In this document: one piece after another, positions 20,031 through 30,638 of the stretch | Layout: the number at the start of each line of letters is the position of its first letter | Numbering within the stretch: the first letter of the stretch is position 1 | NCBI GenBank assembly: GCA_001310555.1 | Contig: BAXO01000038.1 | Location: 1 to 49,277 of the forward strand | Length of the DNA stretch: 49,277 bases | Direction of reading: 5' to 3' | Source: Bacillus sp. JCM 19058 | GTDB lineage: Bacteria; Bacillota; Bacilli; Bacillales_H; Bacillaceae_D | Notes under the pieces: generated by a model | The model's database searches: none | Seen by the model: the letters and a program-made list of their open reading frames with translations, nothing else | What the model was told of the DNA's origin: nothing | Program-made: the position numbers and the translations under genes

Positions 20031-21419
20031 TCAATCTGTACTATTTTGTAAGGATTGAATGCTGTTTTCTTTTCCCTTGCCAAACTGAAAGCGATACAAC
20101 AGGAGAATGGCTACCAGCAAAACGGCCAAAACGAAAAAAATATTGCTGTAAATGAAACCTTCAGTATACAAGTTGGCCCAGTTCCACGTGTTAGAAGCAC
20201 CTATATCCACAACTTTCCCGTACAAAGTGACAGCCGCACTACCAGCAATGAAATTTAACATGGAAAACATACCCATACCCACTCCCACTTGACTTTTCGA
20301 CAACGTCCTGGAAACGGAGTTAGACATGGCAATCATTACGAATGACATCCCAACGTTACCGAAGATAAGAAAAGCAGCAATAAGAAGCGGAGAGCTGCCG
20401 ATAAAAGTGGATAGCAAAACAAAGCAAGTGAATAACAATGACGCTGCCAAAAAGAAAAGTGTCGTATCACCTTTTCGGTCAGCCAGCTTTCCACCCATTC
20501 TTCCAAAAATGGCCGCAGCGGTTGCGGCTGGAACCATCACAAAACCGATCCAACTAGGTGAAAGTTGATGGACCTCGGCCAGTAAGAGGGGGGAGAGAAA
20601 GTGAAGAGAATGGGCAATTCCACTGATCAGAAAGGTAATCAATAAGCCAAATGCATATTTCTTATTTTTGAATAGACGGGGCTGAATAAATGGTTCGGTA
20701 ACAACACAGATGCGGACAATGAAAAGGATAAGCCCTAGCAGGCCACCTAACACCATCAACCATGTTTCATGTGTTATGCCAAGCAATAGTAAAGTAACAG
20801 TAGCAGCAAGCAAGCCGCCACCGATCCAGTCAAACTTGATGGATTGTTTTTCTTCATTACGTAAGTAGGACCGGTAAAACGGTAGAGTGAGTAAGATAAG
20901 CAGAGGTACACTGAACAGCCAGCGCCAATCCGCCATACTGACAATTAACGATGAAACGATGGGTCCCAAGACACCCCCGAGCGCCAAACCCACTGCTGAC
21001 ATACCTAAAGCCCGACCGCGTCGTTCAGGGGGAAAGTAGCGGACAGGAATGATCATCGCTGTTGCCGGAATTACTGCTGCCCCTACTGCCTGTATACACC
21101 TTCCAACCAAGGCTAAAGCAAATGTTTGAGAAATCAAGCCAATAAATGATCCGATTGCAAATAACAGCAAGCCAAACGTTAATAGATTTTTCAGCTTAAA
21201 GCGGTCAGCCAGTTTCCCATAGGTTACCGTACCAATCGCATAAATTAATGTATAGGCTGAGGCGAGCCAACTTACCTGCGAGATTGTCAGACTAAACTCT
21301 GCACTAATTTCAGGTAGAACAATGTTGAACATAAAGGCGCTCATCGCTGAAATGGTAAGTGTACACATAAGAACAATCATTAATATTTTCCCTGTTTGTT
21401 TCTGATCTTGCTTTTGCAT
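20031..21419 (-). CDS. MFS drug efflux transporter, Tet(L)/Tet(K)-like 14-helix type
   Basis: Intact 462-residue integral membrane antiporter, one of the few long unbroken genes here. Motif A is GKLADRFKLKN after the second helix. Motif C-like glycine/proline helix is LALGGVLGPIVSSL. The opening IMIVLMCTLTISAM..NIVLPEIS is typical of DHA2 drug:H+ antiporters, and the length matches Tet(K)/Tet(L) (about 458). The helix count by eye is consistent with 12-14. A GAAGGTG site precedes the ATG. No tetracycline-type leader peptide was found. It may export tetracycline or other drugs; substrate is unproven. An adjacent minus-strand shred at 21464-21549 (EYAPHYQQQIKKITKGW) may be the tail of a lost regulator. 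Confidence 0.85.
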   Translation of the reverse strand: MQKQDQKQTGKILMIVLMCTLTISAMSAFMFNIVLPEISAEFSLTISQVSWLASAYTLIYAIGTVTYGKLADRFKLKNLLTFGLLLFAIGSFIGLISQTFALALVGRCIQAVGAAVIPATAMIIPVRYFPPERRGRALGMSAVGLALGGVLGPIVSSLIVSMADWRWLFSVPLLILLTLPFYRSYLRNEEKQSIKFDWIGGGLLAATVTLLLLGITHETWLMVLGGLLGLILFIVRICVVTEPFIQPRLFKNKKYAFGLLITFLISGIAHSLHFLSPLLLAEVHQLSPSWIGFVMVPAATAAAIFGRMGGKLADRKGDTTLFFLAASLLFTCFVLLSTFIGSSPLLIAAFLIFGNVGMSFVMIAMSNSVSRTLSKSQVGVGMGMFSMLNFIAGSAAVTLYGKVVDIGASNTWNWANLYTEGFIYSNIFFVLAVLLVAILLLYRFQFGKGKENSIQSLQNSTD

Positions 21420-21746
21420 ACTAACACCTTCTTTTATGGTTATATTTGGTGAAATTCAGGATTTTATCGAGTACGAAGCGTCCATACTGTATTCCATCCC
21501 TTTGTAATTTTTTTGATTTGCTGCTGATAATGTGGGGCATATTCTGTCCTTGATGAGATACAACAAATTAGGCACTTTTAATGAACCTAACCGAGCAGTT
21601 TCATACTTGCAGAATCGTTGGGATGTGGACATTGTTTTGATGAATCATGTTGTTGACTTGGGTAACGCCTCCTTATCTTTGAACTACTTTTACTATACGG
21701 GAGCTGGAATCCGAGCATCTCATACAGATGTCTAAACTTCCCATAC

Positions 21747-21779
21747 AAAAAAGGCCTTATCTTAAATAAGACCTTTTTC
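21747..21779. terminator. Terminator-like hairpin
   Basis: AAAAAAGGCCTTAT and ATAAGACCTTTTT pair with one mismatch around a short loop, with A and T tracts on both sides. It lies in the 1-kb gap between the MFS gene and the AraC regulator. Confidence 0.6.
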
Positions 21780-21929
21780 TACGACCAAGGTCGTACGTTT
21801 AAGTTTCGTGTTTCGAACTACTGGTGCTTCAAAGAATGGAGCGCAGTCTAGAAAACTATCAGGGTTAAAATGAACTTTCTATTAGCTCGTATGTCAAGCA
21901 GATCTTTATAAGAAGAAATGGGTCATAGT

Positions 21930-22065
21930 GAAAAAGCATAAAGTTTGGCGTGAATGATTTCTTATTCAAGCAAAGTTTCTTCTAGCCCCATGCGTCCCGC
22001 AACGGGCCCCCTTGTCTCCGTCTGGTAAGTCAACATCATTTCATTTGTCTATGTGTCCCCATGTC
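21930..22065. repeat. Degenerate dispersed repeat, copy B
   Basis: This is the partner of 3630-3760: the same AAGCATAAAGTTT block, the same TGAATGA..ATTCAAGCAAA arm pair with mismatches, and a matching CTTGTCTCC...AAGTCAACATC block. Neither copy is coding. The rest of the 21420-22442 gap holds a terminator-like hairpin at 21747 and no gene that I can support. Confidence 0.45.
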
Positions 22066-22442
22066 TCAATTACTTCGCGACTCTTCCTAGGTTTTCCAAT
22101 CCTGCACAGACAGTCTGCGCTTTTTTTCAGTGGAACCCATTCTGATCGAACTCCAATTGTTGACTAGGTACGATTAATCCGACCTTCTTAAAGGCTCCTT
22201 GAGATATTGGTTTGCTTAATTGCAAGTGCATACAATCGTCACTTTTTAATGATGGCCTAATTGATTACGGACGTCCTCCACATGGTATAAAGTACTTCTT
22301 CATATCGCTCAAATCCTTTTCATTACGTACATGCTACCCTCCATTTAAGCGAAGGTAATGGGAAATGAGAGGATCTAGACATGAAAATAAGATTATATAG
22401 ACTGTACAATGAGGATGAGAATGAAATCAAAGGGGGAAGAAA

Positions 22443-24808
22443 ATGACCGTAAAAAAATTACTCAATTCCATAAGTGGAAAGTTGCAGGAGCAATGGTATT
22501 CATATCATTCAAAGTTGTTATTGTCCTATGTCATTATTTTAATCGTTCCGATTATTCTCGGAGCTATTCTTTTTATGCGAGTCGAAACGTTAATGATTGA
22601 ACACCAGAACCAAGCGAATATGGCGATGCTAAAACAAGTGAAACAAGTAGTTGATGACCGGTTCCAAGAGGTTGAACATTTTTCACAACAACTTTCTTCA
22701 ACCCCGAAGGTGCAAGGCTGTTACGCGAAGAGTCTGCCAGCAATTATAAATATATTGAATTTGTAAAGGAATTATCAAAATATCAGGTAGCAAGCACGAT
22801 TATTAGTGAGTATTTTGTTTATTTTGCTGACGATGATGTATTTATTTCTCCGTCAATGAAAACTAAACCTGAGCTTTTCTTTACGAGCATTCAACATAAT
22901 AAACATGTAACGGTGGATGAGATCTTTTCTAAACGGCTGTCAGGCTACCATTTCAACACATATTTGCCCAGTGAGGTTATTTTAAAAAAATTCGAAAGAA
23001 AGTAATATTATTACATTTTTGCTTTCTTTGCCTTATGGAGAGAAAACCGATATAAAAGGAACGATACTAGTCCACATAGACGAAGCGAAAATTAGGGATT
23101 TACTCGAGCAGATTGACGGGGCCAACCGAGGTATGATGTTTCTCGTTAATGAACATCAGGAAGTGATAATGTCGACGGGAAATGAAAACATATACGACCA
23201 GGTTCAACCACTCATTACGGCTCAGGAAGGCTTTGTCGAACATCATATCGCGGGAGAAGAACATATTGTTTCCATGACGACTTCGGTGAATAATGGCTGG
23301 AAATACGTCTCTGTCGTTCCAACGAACATAATTTTAGCAAAGGTATACCAAATTAAGACATGGTCACTCATTTTATTTGTTACGGCTTTCTTTATCGGTA
23401 TAATTATTTCGTATTTTTTTAGCTTCCAAGCATTACCGTCCAATTAAAGAAACCCTTTATGCCATTGCTCATCGAAAAACGGGGAAACGAACCAATATGA
23501 TGAATGAAATGGATTATATTAGACAGACGACGATCAACTCATTAAATCGCGAAGCCCACTTAAACGAGGTTATTCTTAAACAAGCCCCCCTTATTCGTTC
23601 AGATTTTATTATGCGCTTAATGAAAGGGAATGTCGATTATAGCCAAGTGACAGCAGATGATTTGGATTTTATCGGAATAACACGGAATGGTGACTTATAT
23701 TGTATGCTCGTGCTCCAAATTGAGGAAATTGGAATTGGAACAGAAACGACCTGGGCATTGACTAGAGCACGAGTTGTGAATGGATGTGAGGTTCTCCTCA
23801 AAGACAAAGGGCATGTGGTAGAGCTTGAACGAAACCAATTAGCAGTAATGCTAACGTTTATGCAGCCAGTAGAGGTAGGAGAAGAATTCGTTTCTACGTT
23901 CATTGGCCAATTGAAGCAGCAGCTGCAAAATGAATACGATATCGCCTTGACGGTTGCTATTAGTGAGTTCCACAATGGGCTTCATCAGATACCAGAATGC
24001 TATCGTGAAGCAATGATGGCTTTGGATTACCGCTTAGTAAAAGGGCAAAGCTCTATCATTGCATATAGTGAAATAAAAGCGAACAGCGGGGATGACTATC
24101 ATTACCCGATGGAGTTGGAAATACGACTGTTTAACTATGCAAAGATTGGCGATTATGCACGAGTAAGGGAAACGCTCGAACAAATATTTGATTCTGCATT
24201 AATTACAAATAAAACAAGCCCAGAGTTATATAAATGTCTTTCTATTGATTTATTAAGCACGTGGTTTAAACTGATCAACCACTTAAATGAACAGGAAAAA
24301 AAAGGGCATTACCGTAGGGAGAGAAATGTATAAGCATATAACGGGTTTTTCTACGGTGGAGGAGCTTGAGGAAAATATTAAACAATTATTCCAGCAGTAT
24401 TGTGAAAAAAATTAACCAAAGGCAATCAAGCCATAGCGAGAAGCTTTATCGACAGATTTCAGCTTATATAGAGAAGCATTTTTGTAATCATATGCTAAGT
24501 CTGAAGTTAATTGCGGACCATTTCGACATGAATTCATCTTATCTCTCAACGTTTTTTTTAAAAAGGCAAGCGGCCAAAATTTAACCGAGTATATCGCCCA
24601 GTTGCGATTACAGGAAGCGAAAAAGCTGCTTGTGCATCAACAATTGACGGTTGCTGAAATTGCAGAAAAAGTAGGGTATGGCAGCAGCGTTGGCTTAATA
24701 CGGATGTTTAAAAAGTCGGAAGGAATTTCGCCGGGCAAATATAGGCAAGATTTTTTTAGATTCTTGATAAAAAAACTGCAAAACCCTTGTTGTATCAATG
24801 GATGCTAA
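22443..24808 (+). CDS. Membrane-anchored AraC-family transcriptional regulator with extracytoplasmic sensor (frameshifted)
   Basis: Large regulator of about 788 residues. The first membrane helix is LLLSYVIILIVPIILGAILF (about 25-45). An extracytoplasmic Cache-type sensor follows, with VDDRFQEVEHFSQQLSSTP early and GWKYVSVVPTNIILAKVYQI at its end. The second helix is SLILFVTAFFIGIIISYFF. A cytoplasmic linker leads to a C-terminal two-part AraC helix-turn-helix: LKLIADHFDMNSSYLSTFF and LTVAEIAEKVGYGSSVGLIR. About six indels interrupt it. Such regulators commonly sit beside LplA-type sugar transporters in Bacillus and Paenibacillus and respond to an external sugar. The transporter operon begins 167 bases downstream and is the likely target. 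Confidence 0.88.
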
Positions 24809-24975
24809 AAAGCAAATCTAAAGAAAGGTGTCTTGACCTAAATAAATGATCATCGGCTTTCTAAAGCATTGATCATCGAGAAAAAAAATGGTTACTAGCC
24901 TCGTTTGTTTCCTGTCAATATAATGAGGGCGTCAAAGTCTAGGACTTCGACATAAACAAAGGGGGAGGGAAGGCG

Positions 24976-26609
24976 ATGAAGCGTAACAATTTGAAAGCGG
25001 TTACCTTTGGTTTGTGGGCTGTGCTTGGATTAGTTGTTGCTGGTTGTGCAAGTGAAGGTGGGGGTGCAGATCCTGAGACAGTAAGTGATGAGGCTACAGC
25101 GGAAGCCCCAAATCCAGAGGAAGTGGATTACCCGGAAGAAATATCCTATTGGATCTCGTTGGATGCCAACGTAGCAGCAACATCCTCTAGTTTAAACGAA
25201 GTGGGGGTCTATCAGGAGATTGAGAAAATAACAGGGACATCTGTTAGCTTCCAGCATCCTTCAGGGGAAGGGAATCAGGTACTGGAACAGTTTAACTTAA
25301 TGGTGGCCTCAGGCAATCTGCCAGATGTCATTGAATACAACTGGTTGACTGTACCACGTGGTCCTGATAGTGCGATAAAAGCGGGGACCATTTTGCGGTT
25401 AAATGAATTAATAGAACAGTATGCTCCTAATTTTTCAGCCTATTTAGATGAGAATCCAGACATAAAGAAAATGATTACAACAGATGAAGGGAATATTTAT
25501 AGTTTTCCTTTCCTGCGTGGCGATGAAGAACTTCTCGTCTTTAAAGGCCCTATGTTAAGAAAGGACTGGCTCGAACAGCTGGGGCTTGAGTTGCCGACGA
25601 CTATCGACGAATGGGAGAACGTGCTTACCGCAATTCGAGACGGTGACCCGAACGGCACGGGAGAGAAAGTTATTCCTTATTTACTAGAACTAGGTGATAT
25701 CAAAAGCTTTGGTTCATTTGTAAGCGCATGGGGAATTAGTGCTTGGTTCTATAACGATGATGGCACGGTGAAATTTGGTTCAATTGAACCTGAGTTTAAA
25801 GAATTTTTGGAGACTATGAGCGATTGGTATAGTAAAGGGTTATTAGATCCTGATTTTGCCGCGATTGATACGAGCTTAAGGGATGCAAAAATGACGAGCA
25901 ACCAACTTGGTGGAATCCATTCATACACCGGAAGCGGGATAGGGAAGTTTGCTGGTTTAATGGAAGAGGGCAACCCTGATTTTATGCTCGTTGCTACACC
26001 CCATCCGAACTTAGGAGATGGCAATATTGCTGCCCTGGGACAAATCGATCATCCTTTCCCTGGTTCAGCAGCAGCGATTTCTGGCTCAGCGGACAACCCG
26101 GAGGAAATTGTGAAATGGCTTGATTTTGGCTATTCAGAGGAAGGGCATCATCTATTTAACTTTGGGATCGAAGGCTTGACTTACGAAATGATTGATGGCT
26201 ATCCCACGTATACCGATGAAATTATGAATAACCCAGATGGATTGCCGGTAACACAAGCAATGGGCAAATATTTCCGTGCTTCGTATAGCGGTCCATTTGT
26301 CCAGAACAAAGCGTACATCGAACAATATGCTGAGTTGCCGGAACAGCAAGAAGCGATCCAGATCTGGAGCGAATCGGCAGAGAACGAAATAAAAATGCCA
26401 CCAATCACGATGACAGCAGAGGAAAATGAGCGTTATGCCGGAATTATGGGTGATTTGGAGACGTATTATGATGAAATGGTCACCCGTTTTATTATGGGGG
26501 AAAACTCAATTGATGAGTTTGATGAATTCGTTGCTACCTTGAGGGAATGGGGATCGAAGAGGCTATTGCACTTCAGCAAGCGGCGCTTGATCGCTATTTC
26601 CAACGTTGA
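24976..26609 (+). CDS. LplA/YtcQ-type ABC oligosaccharide-binding lipoprotein (frameshifted at C-terminus)
   Basis: Lipid-anchored substrate-binding protein. The signal peptide MKRNNLKAVTFGLWAVLGL ends in lipobox V21-A-G-C24. The mature chain is typical of the large (about 540-residue) LplA/YtcQ family: EVGVYQEIEKITGTSVSF, LRKDWLEQLGLELPTTIDEW, NPEEIVKWLDFGYSEEG. One indel at about 26551 displaces the end. Reading across it gives GIEEAIALQQAALDRYFQR and a TGA at 26607-26609. A strong GGGGGAGGG site precedes the ATG. It is first in an operon with two permeases, separated from them by a hairpin. The family imports rhamnogalacturonan or other complex oligosaccharides in Bacillus subtilis. Confidence 0.92.
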
Positions 26610-26622
26610 AGACAAACGGGAC

Positions 26623-26646
26623 AGTGTGCACTTTTTAGTGCACACT
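26623..26646 (+). promoter_or_regulatory. Intercistronic hairpin between binding protein and permeases
   Basis: AGTGTGCACT (26623-26632), a TTTT loop, and AGTGCACACT (26637-26646) form a perfect 10-bp stem. It starts 14 bases after the restored stop and ends 32 bases before the permease start. No T-run follows, so it more likely stabilises the upstream mRNA or partly terminates, favouring excess binding protein over permease. Confidence 0.6.
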
Positions 26647-26678
26647 GGATGCTATTTTAAATAAAAAGAGGTGAGAAC

Positions 26679-27664
26679 GTGGCGAACACAGGAAAGCAAA
26701 CAAACGATACTACGTTAATCATGGATCGCAGCTTTCGCGGGCGGCTCGCTCAATTTGGTGAACGAGTAGTCAAAGATTTTAAGAGAAATAAGCTCATTTA
26801 TCTCATGCTGCTTCCAGTTCTCATTTACTATGTGCTTTTTCAATATGGCCCAATGTATGGTTTGCAAATTGCCTTTAAAAACTATTCTCCTTCTCTTGGG
26901 TTCGCAGGTAGTCCTTGGGCGGGATTTGATCACTTTAAAGAGTTTTTTTTAGCAGCTTCTTTTTTTTGGCGACTATTGCGTAACACGATTTTGCTGAGTC
27001 TCTATAGTTTAATTTTTGCGTTTCCAGCCGGAATTATTTTGGCCTTACTATTAAATGAGGTAAAAGGGCGCATTTTCAAACGTAGCGTCCAAACGATTAC
27101 GTACATGCCCATTTTGTTTCCCTCGTTGTTATCGTCGGTATTCTCTATGATTTTACAGCAAGGGATGGGCTCATTAACAATCTATTAATGTCGATGTTTA
27201 ATGTTGAGCCAATCGCGTTTATGCGTGAGGCTGAATGGTTCCGGACCCTCTTTATTACTTCCGATATTTGGCAAAATGTCGGGTGGAGTTCTATTATTTT
27301 TCTAGCAGCTATGTCAACGATTGATCCGGCGCTCTATGAAGCCGCCCGTATGGATGGCGCAAGTCGCTGGAAACAGATGTGGCACATTACGCTGCCGGGA
27401 ATCATGCCAACGGTCATTATTTTGCTGATTTTGGCGATCGGCAAGTTTATGACGGTAGGGGATGAAAAAATCTTATTAATGTACAATCCGATGACATATG
27501 AGACCGCAGACGTCATTGGAACTTATGTTTATCGTAAAGGGATTCTGGAAAGCAATTTTAGCTTTAGTGCTGCCGTTGGCCTATTTAAAGCGGTCATTGC
27601 GTTTACGCTATTAATTGTGGCAAATGGCATTGCAAGAAAAGTAAGTGAAACCAAACTGTGGTAA
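26679..27664 (+). CDS. ABC sugar transporter permease, LplB/YteP-type (frameshifted)
   Basis: Inner-membrane permease of about 328 residues. The first helix is KLIYLMLLPVLIYYVLF, and FQYGPMYGLQIAFKNYSP is the LplB/YteP family signature. The EAA loop that docks the ATPase is EAARMDGASRWKQMWHITLP. An indel at about 27180 splits it between the third and fourth helices. A GTG start is used, with GAGGTGA 5 bases upstream. It pairs with the next gene as a heterodimeric channel. No ATP-binding subunit is encoded nearby, and members of this family normally borrow a shared MsmX-type ATPase. Confidence 0.92.
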
Positions 27665-27676
27665 GGAGGTGCAAGC

Positions 27677-28555
27677 ATGATAAAACGTTCTATCGGTGAG
27701 CGGATTTTTGATTATTCAAATACGGCGTTTCTCGTCTTATTATGCATCGTGACCCTGTATCCACTCGTCTATGTCTTATTCGCCTCCATTAGCGACCCTT
27801 CCTATGTCGCGCAATTACGTGGTATTATGCTTTATCCCAAGGGTCTTACCTTGGATGCGTATGAGCGGGTATTTAGTAATCCGATGATAGTGAAAGCCTA
27901 TTTAAATACACTATTTTATGTGACGGTCGGCACCATTATCAATATATTTTTAACGTCATTAGGGGCGTATGCGCTCTCACGGAAAAATGTCATGTGGAAA
28001 AACTTTATCATGTTCGCGATCGTATTTACGATGTTCTTTGAAGGAGGGCTAATTCCGCTTTACTTGCTTGTTAATGAGCTTGGCTTATTTAACTCGCGCT
28101 GGGCGCTTATTTTTCCAACGGCAATTAGTGCGTTTAATTTAATTATTATGAGAACCGCTTTTCAAGGAATACCGGATAGTCTCGAGGAATCGGCTCGGAT
28201 TGATGGGGCCAACGACATTACGATCTTATTCCGAATTGTCCTTCCCTTATCGATGCCGGTTGTTGCGGTAATGATTTTGTTTTACGGAGTGTATCACTGG
28301 AATTCATGGTTTCACGCCATGATCTTTTTGCAAAACCGGGATTTATTTCCGTTACAATTAATCTTGCGTGAAATTCTTATCGCCAATGATACGAGCAGTA
28401 TGACATCAGGAGTTAGCACCGTCGATGCCATGCCCATCGGTGAAACCGTAAAATATGCAACGATCGTTGTCGCCACACTCCCGATTCTCCTTCTCTACCC
28501 ATTCTTGCAAAAGTACTTCGTCAAAGGAGTTATGATCGGTGGAATCAAGGGGTAA
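27677..28555 (+). CDS. ABC sugar transporter permease, LplC/YtcP-type
   Basis: Intact 292-residue permease, 12 bases after the previous gene and read from an AAGGAGG site. It has six predicted helices, including FLVLLCIVTLYPLVYVLFAS at the start. The EAA loop is EESARIDGANDITILFRIVL. The C-terminus FLQKYFVKGVMIGGIKG is the classic ending of this family. It forms the transport channel with the LplB-type partner. Context indicates uptake of oligosaccharides released by pectin or rhamnogalacturonan breakdown. The exact ligand is not visible. Confidence 0.95.
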   Translation: MIKRSIGERIFDYSNTAFLVLLCIVTLYPLVYVLFASISDPSYVAQLRGIMLYPKGLTLDAYERVFSNPMIVKAYLNTLFYVTVGTIINIFLTSLGAYALSRKNVMWKNFIMFAIVFTMFFEGGLIPLYLLVNELGLFNSRWALIFPTAISAFNLIIMRTAFQGIPDSLEESARIDGANDITILFRIVLPLSMPVVAVMILFYGVYHWNSWFHAMIFLQNRDLFPLQLILREILIANDTSSMTSGVSTVDAMPIGETVKYATIVVATLPILLLYPFLQKYFVKGVMIGGIKG

Positions 28556-28646
28556 TAAAGACAAAACAACCGATAAAATATCGAGGCGTCGAATAGGTAC
28601 CGGCCGATGTTGGCGCCCGCTAACAATTTAAACCTTAATAATTTTA

Positions 28647-28686
28647 AAAAGGGAAGCGCCGAGAGTCACAATGGCACTTCCCTTTT
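28647..28686 (+). terminator. Rho-independent terminator of the transporter operon
   Basis: AAAAGGGAAG (28647-28656) pairs with CTTCCCTTTT (28677-28686) about 90 bases after the last permease. The 3' arm ends in TTTT. Confidence 0.8.
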
Positions 28687-28820
28687 ACGTTTCATTCAAC
28701 ACTTTTAACCGTTATGGGGGAAAGTGTGCTAAAATAAAATTGGCTTTTCGTCAATAACAATTTGTTAGACTAGTTCGAGAAAAAAATAAGGCTGATAAGG
28801 GAATCGATTCAGTTACGAGT

Positions 28821-28990
28821 GACGCGTGGCTCCCAACTGTGACTCAGTCGAACAAATGGAAGCAAAATTCATTACCGTTGTAGAACCACTCACTAATTGG
28901 GAGACGTATGTTGAAACTATTGAAAAAGCGAACATCGAAAAGTATAGTAAGATTCATCAAGATGCTTACGGCCATTGGACGATATGTTAA
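28821..28990 (+). pseudogene. C-terminal remnant of an LplA-type sugar-binding protein
   Basis: The frame DAWLPTVTQS, then after a one-base shift EQMEAKFITVVEPLTNWETY and VETIEKANIEKYSKIHQDAY, ending at the stop 28988-28990, matches the C-terminal signature of LplA/YtcQ binding proteins (the usual pattern is FITG.EPL.NWD.YV.TLKKMGLD....IHQ.AY.RW). Nothing of the first 450 or so residues remains. It is a different gene from the one at 24976. A deletion probably removed a transporter that once preceded the sulfatases. Confidence 0.65.
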
Positions 28991-29179
28991 AAGCCTAGTA
29001 ATTACTAGAAAAGGTTATGTGGATAGTTTGATCACAAAGGGTAATGAGTTTGAATTATTGAAATATTCTAGCCGATGACCTACAAAACATGGAAGGTGTT
29101 AAGGGGATGAAATCAGTGGCGGAGACACCATTGATTAGTTCCTACTCGCAACTAATGTTTACACTTAGGAGGATCCTGT

Positions 29180-30589
29180 ATGTCTATTAAACAACCGAAT
29201 ATACTTTTTATTTTAACAGACCAGCTACGTCTGGATGTATTAAAATCATATGGCGGAAAAGTATGTAAGACGCCAAATATTGACCGTTTGGCAGCGGAAA
29301 GTGTCGTTTTTGAGAATACGTATACGAGCTGCCCTGTATGTACGCCAGCCCGCGCTTCTATACAAACAGGGTTATATCCTCACAATCATGAAATGAGAAA
29401 TAATACTTCTGAGCCTGGATGTAAGTATGATGCCTTACCCAACTCCCCTACGCTACTTAGTAATAAACTGAAAGAACAAAACTATCATATCGGTTATACG
29501 GGTAAATGGCATCTTGGTTGGGGACCTACTAAGGTAAATTATGAGGGTGATGACTTTCCTGGACACGGCGCTGGAGGACATGGTTATCCTCAATATCACC
29601 AATATTTAAAGGATAATGGATTGGACGTTAAGCTTGAAAATAAAATATCAGGTCATTATAAAGGGCATTGGGCGGCAGAAGTTGTTTCTCCAGTAGACAA
29701 CCGTCGAATATTTTTTTAACGGAACAAGCGATGCACTATATCGATCAATTTCGGCAAAGAGAGAACCCCTTTTATTTTCAAATTAATTTTTGGGGGCCGC
29801 ATGAGCCGTATGTTGCAACGACTAAACATCTTGATCTTTATCGGGACTTGGATCTTGAACCGTGGCAAAATTATAACGATCCATCTACGAATAAACCAGC
29901 GATTCATCATTTGAAGAGGGCTAAATCTGCTGACTGGAAGACATTTGAACCTTTCGTAAAGCATTATTTTGCTAGCATCAGTTTAATTGATGAGCAAATT
30001 GGTCGATTAATCGACTATTTGAAAAAGCATGATTTGTACGATGATACAATTATTGTTTTTTTCAGCAGATCATGGGGAATCTTTGGGGATTCATGGTGGT
30101 TTGTGTGATAAGAATTTCTTTATGTATGAGGAGACTTGTCATATCCCCTTGATTGTAAAGCCTTTGAATAAGTTAGAAGTGACGAAATATGAGAATAAGT
30201 TTGTTGGGACGTGTGATTTCTATCCGACATTTCTTGACTGGGCTGGAGTGCCGGAAAAGGAAATATATTGTGACGGACGATCATTTGCCCCGCTCATTGA
30301 TCGTAAGACGGTCGACGATTGGCCAGATTATGTTGTCACGGAAGGACATGGTCTAGCCGAAATCTTATATACCCAGCGGATGATCCGCCATGGTCATATG
30401 AAATATATTTTTAACTGTGGAGATATCGATGAATTATACGATTTGGAACAGGATCCCTATGAGCTGAGCAATGAAATAGAGAATAATGAGTATGATGACA
30501 TCCTTATGAATATGAAGGAGTTACTGGCGTGTTGGATGGAGAGGCATAATGACCGTGCTTTAGAGCAATTCAAAGATTTGCGTGTATGA
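29180..30589 (+). CDS. Sulfatase (alkaline-phosphatase superfamily, Cys-type; frameshifted)
   Basis: Formylglycine-dependent sulfatase of about 469 residues. The N-terminus NILFILTDQLRLDVL carries the metal-binding aspartate D14. The active-site motif C54-T-P-A-R58-A-S-I-Q-T-G provides the cysteine that must be oxidised to formylglycine; its fourth position is Ala rather than the usual Ser. Also present are GYTGKWHLG, with its catalytic Lys and His, and, after an indel at about 30060, SADHGESLGIHGG with the metal-binding DH pair. Indels occur near 29715 and 30060. AGGAGGATCC precedes the ATG. No signal peptide, so cytoplasmic and probably acting on imported sulfated sugars. Overall pattern resembles choline-sulfatase-like carbohydrate sulfatases. 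Confidence 0.92.
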
Positions 30590-30638
30590 AGTTCAGTTTA
30601 TTTGAAGTCTTCGTATGAATTGAAAGGGGATTAATCCT

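Noticed and set aside
21532..21735. 67-residue plus-strand frame after the MFS gene
   Set aside because: No ribosome binding site and no recognisable family; it overlaps opposite-strand sequence that may be a regulator relic.
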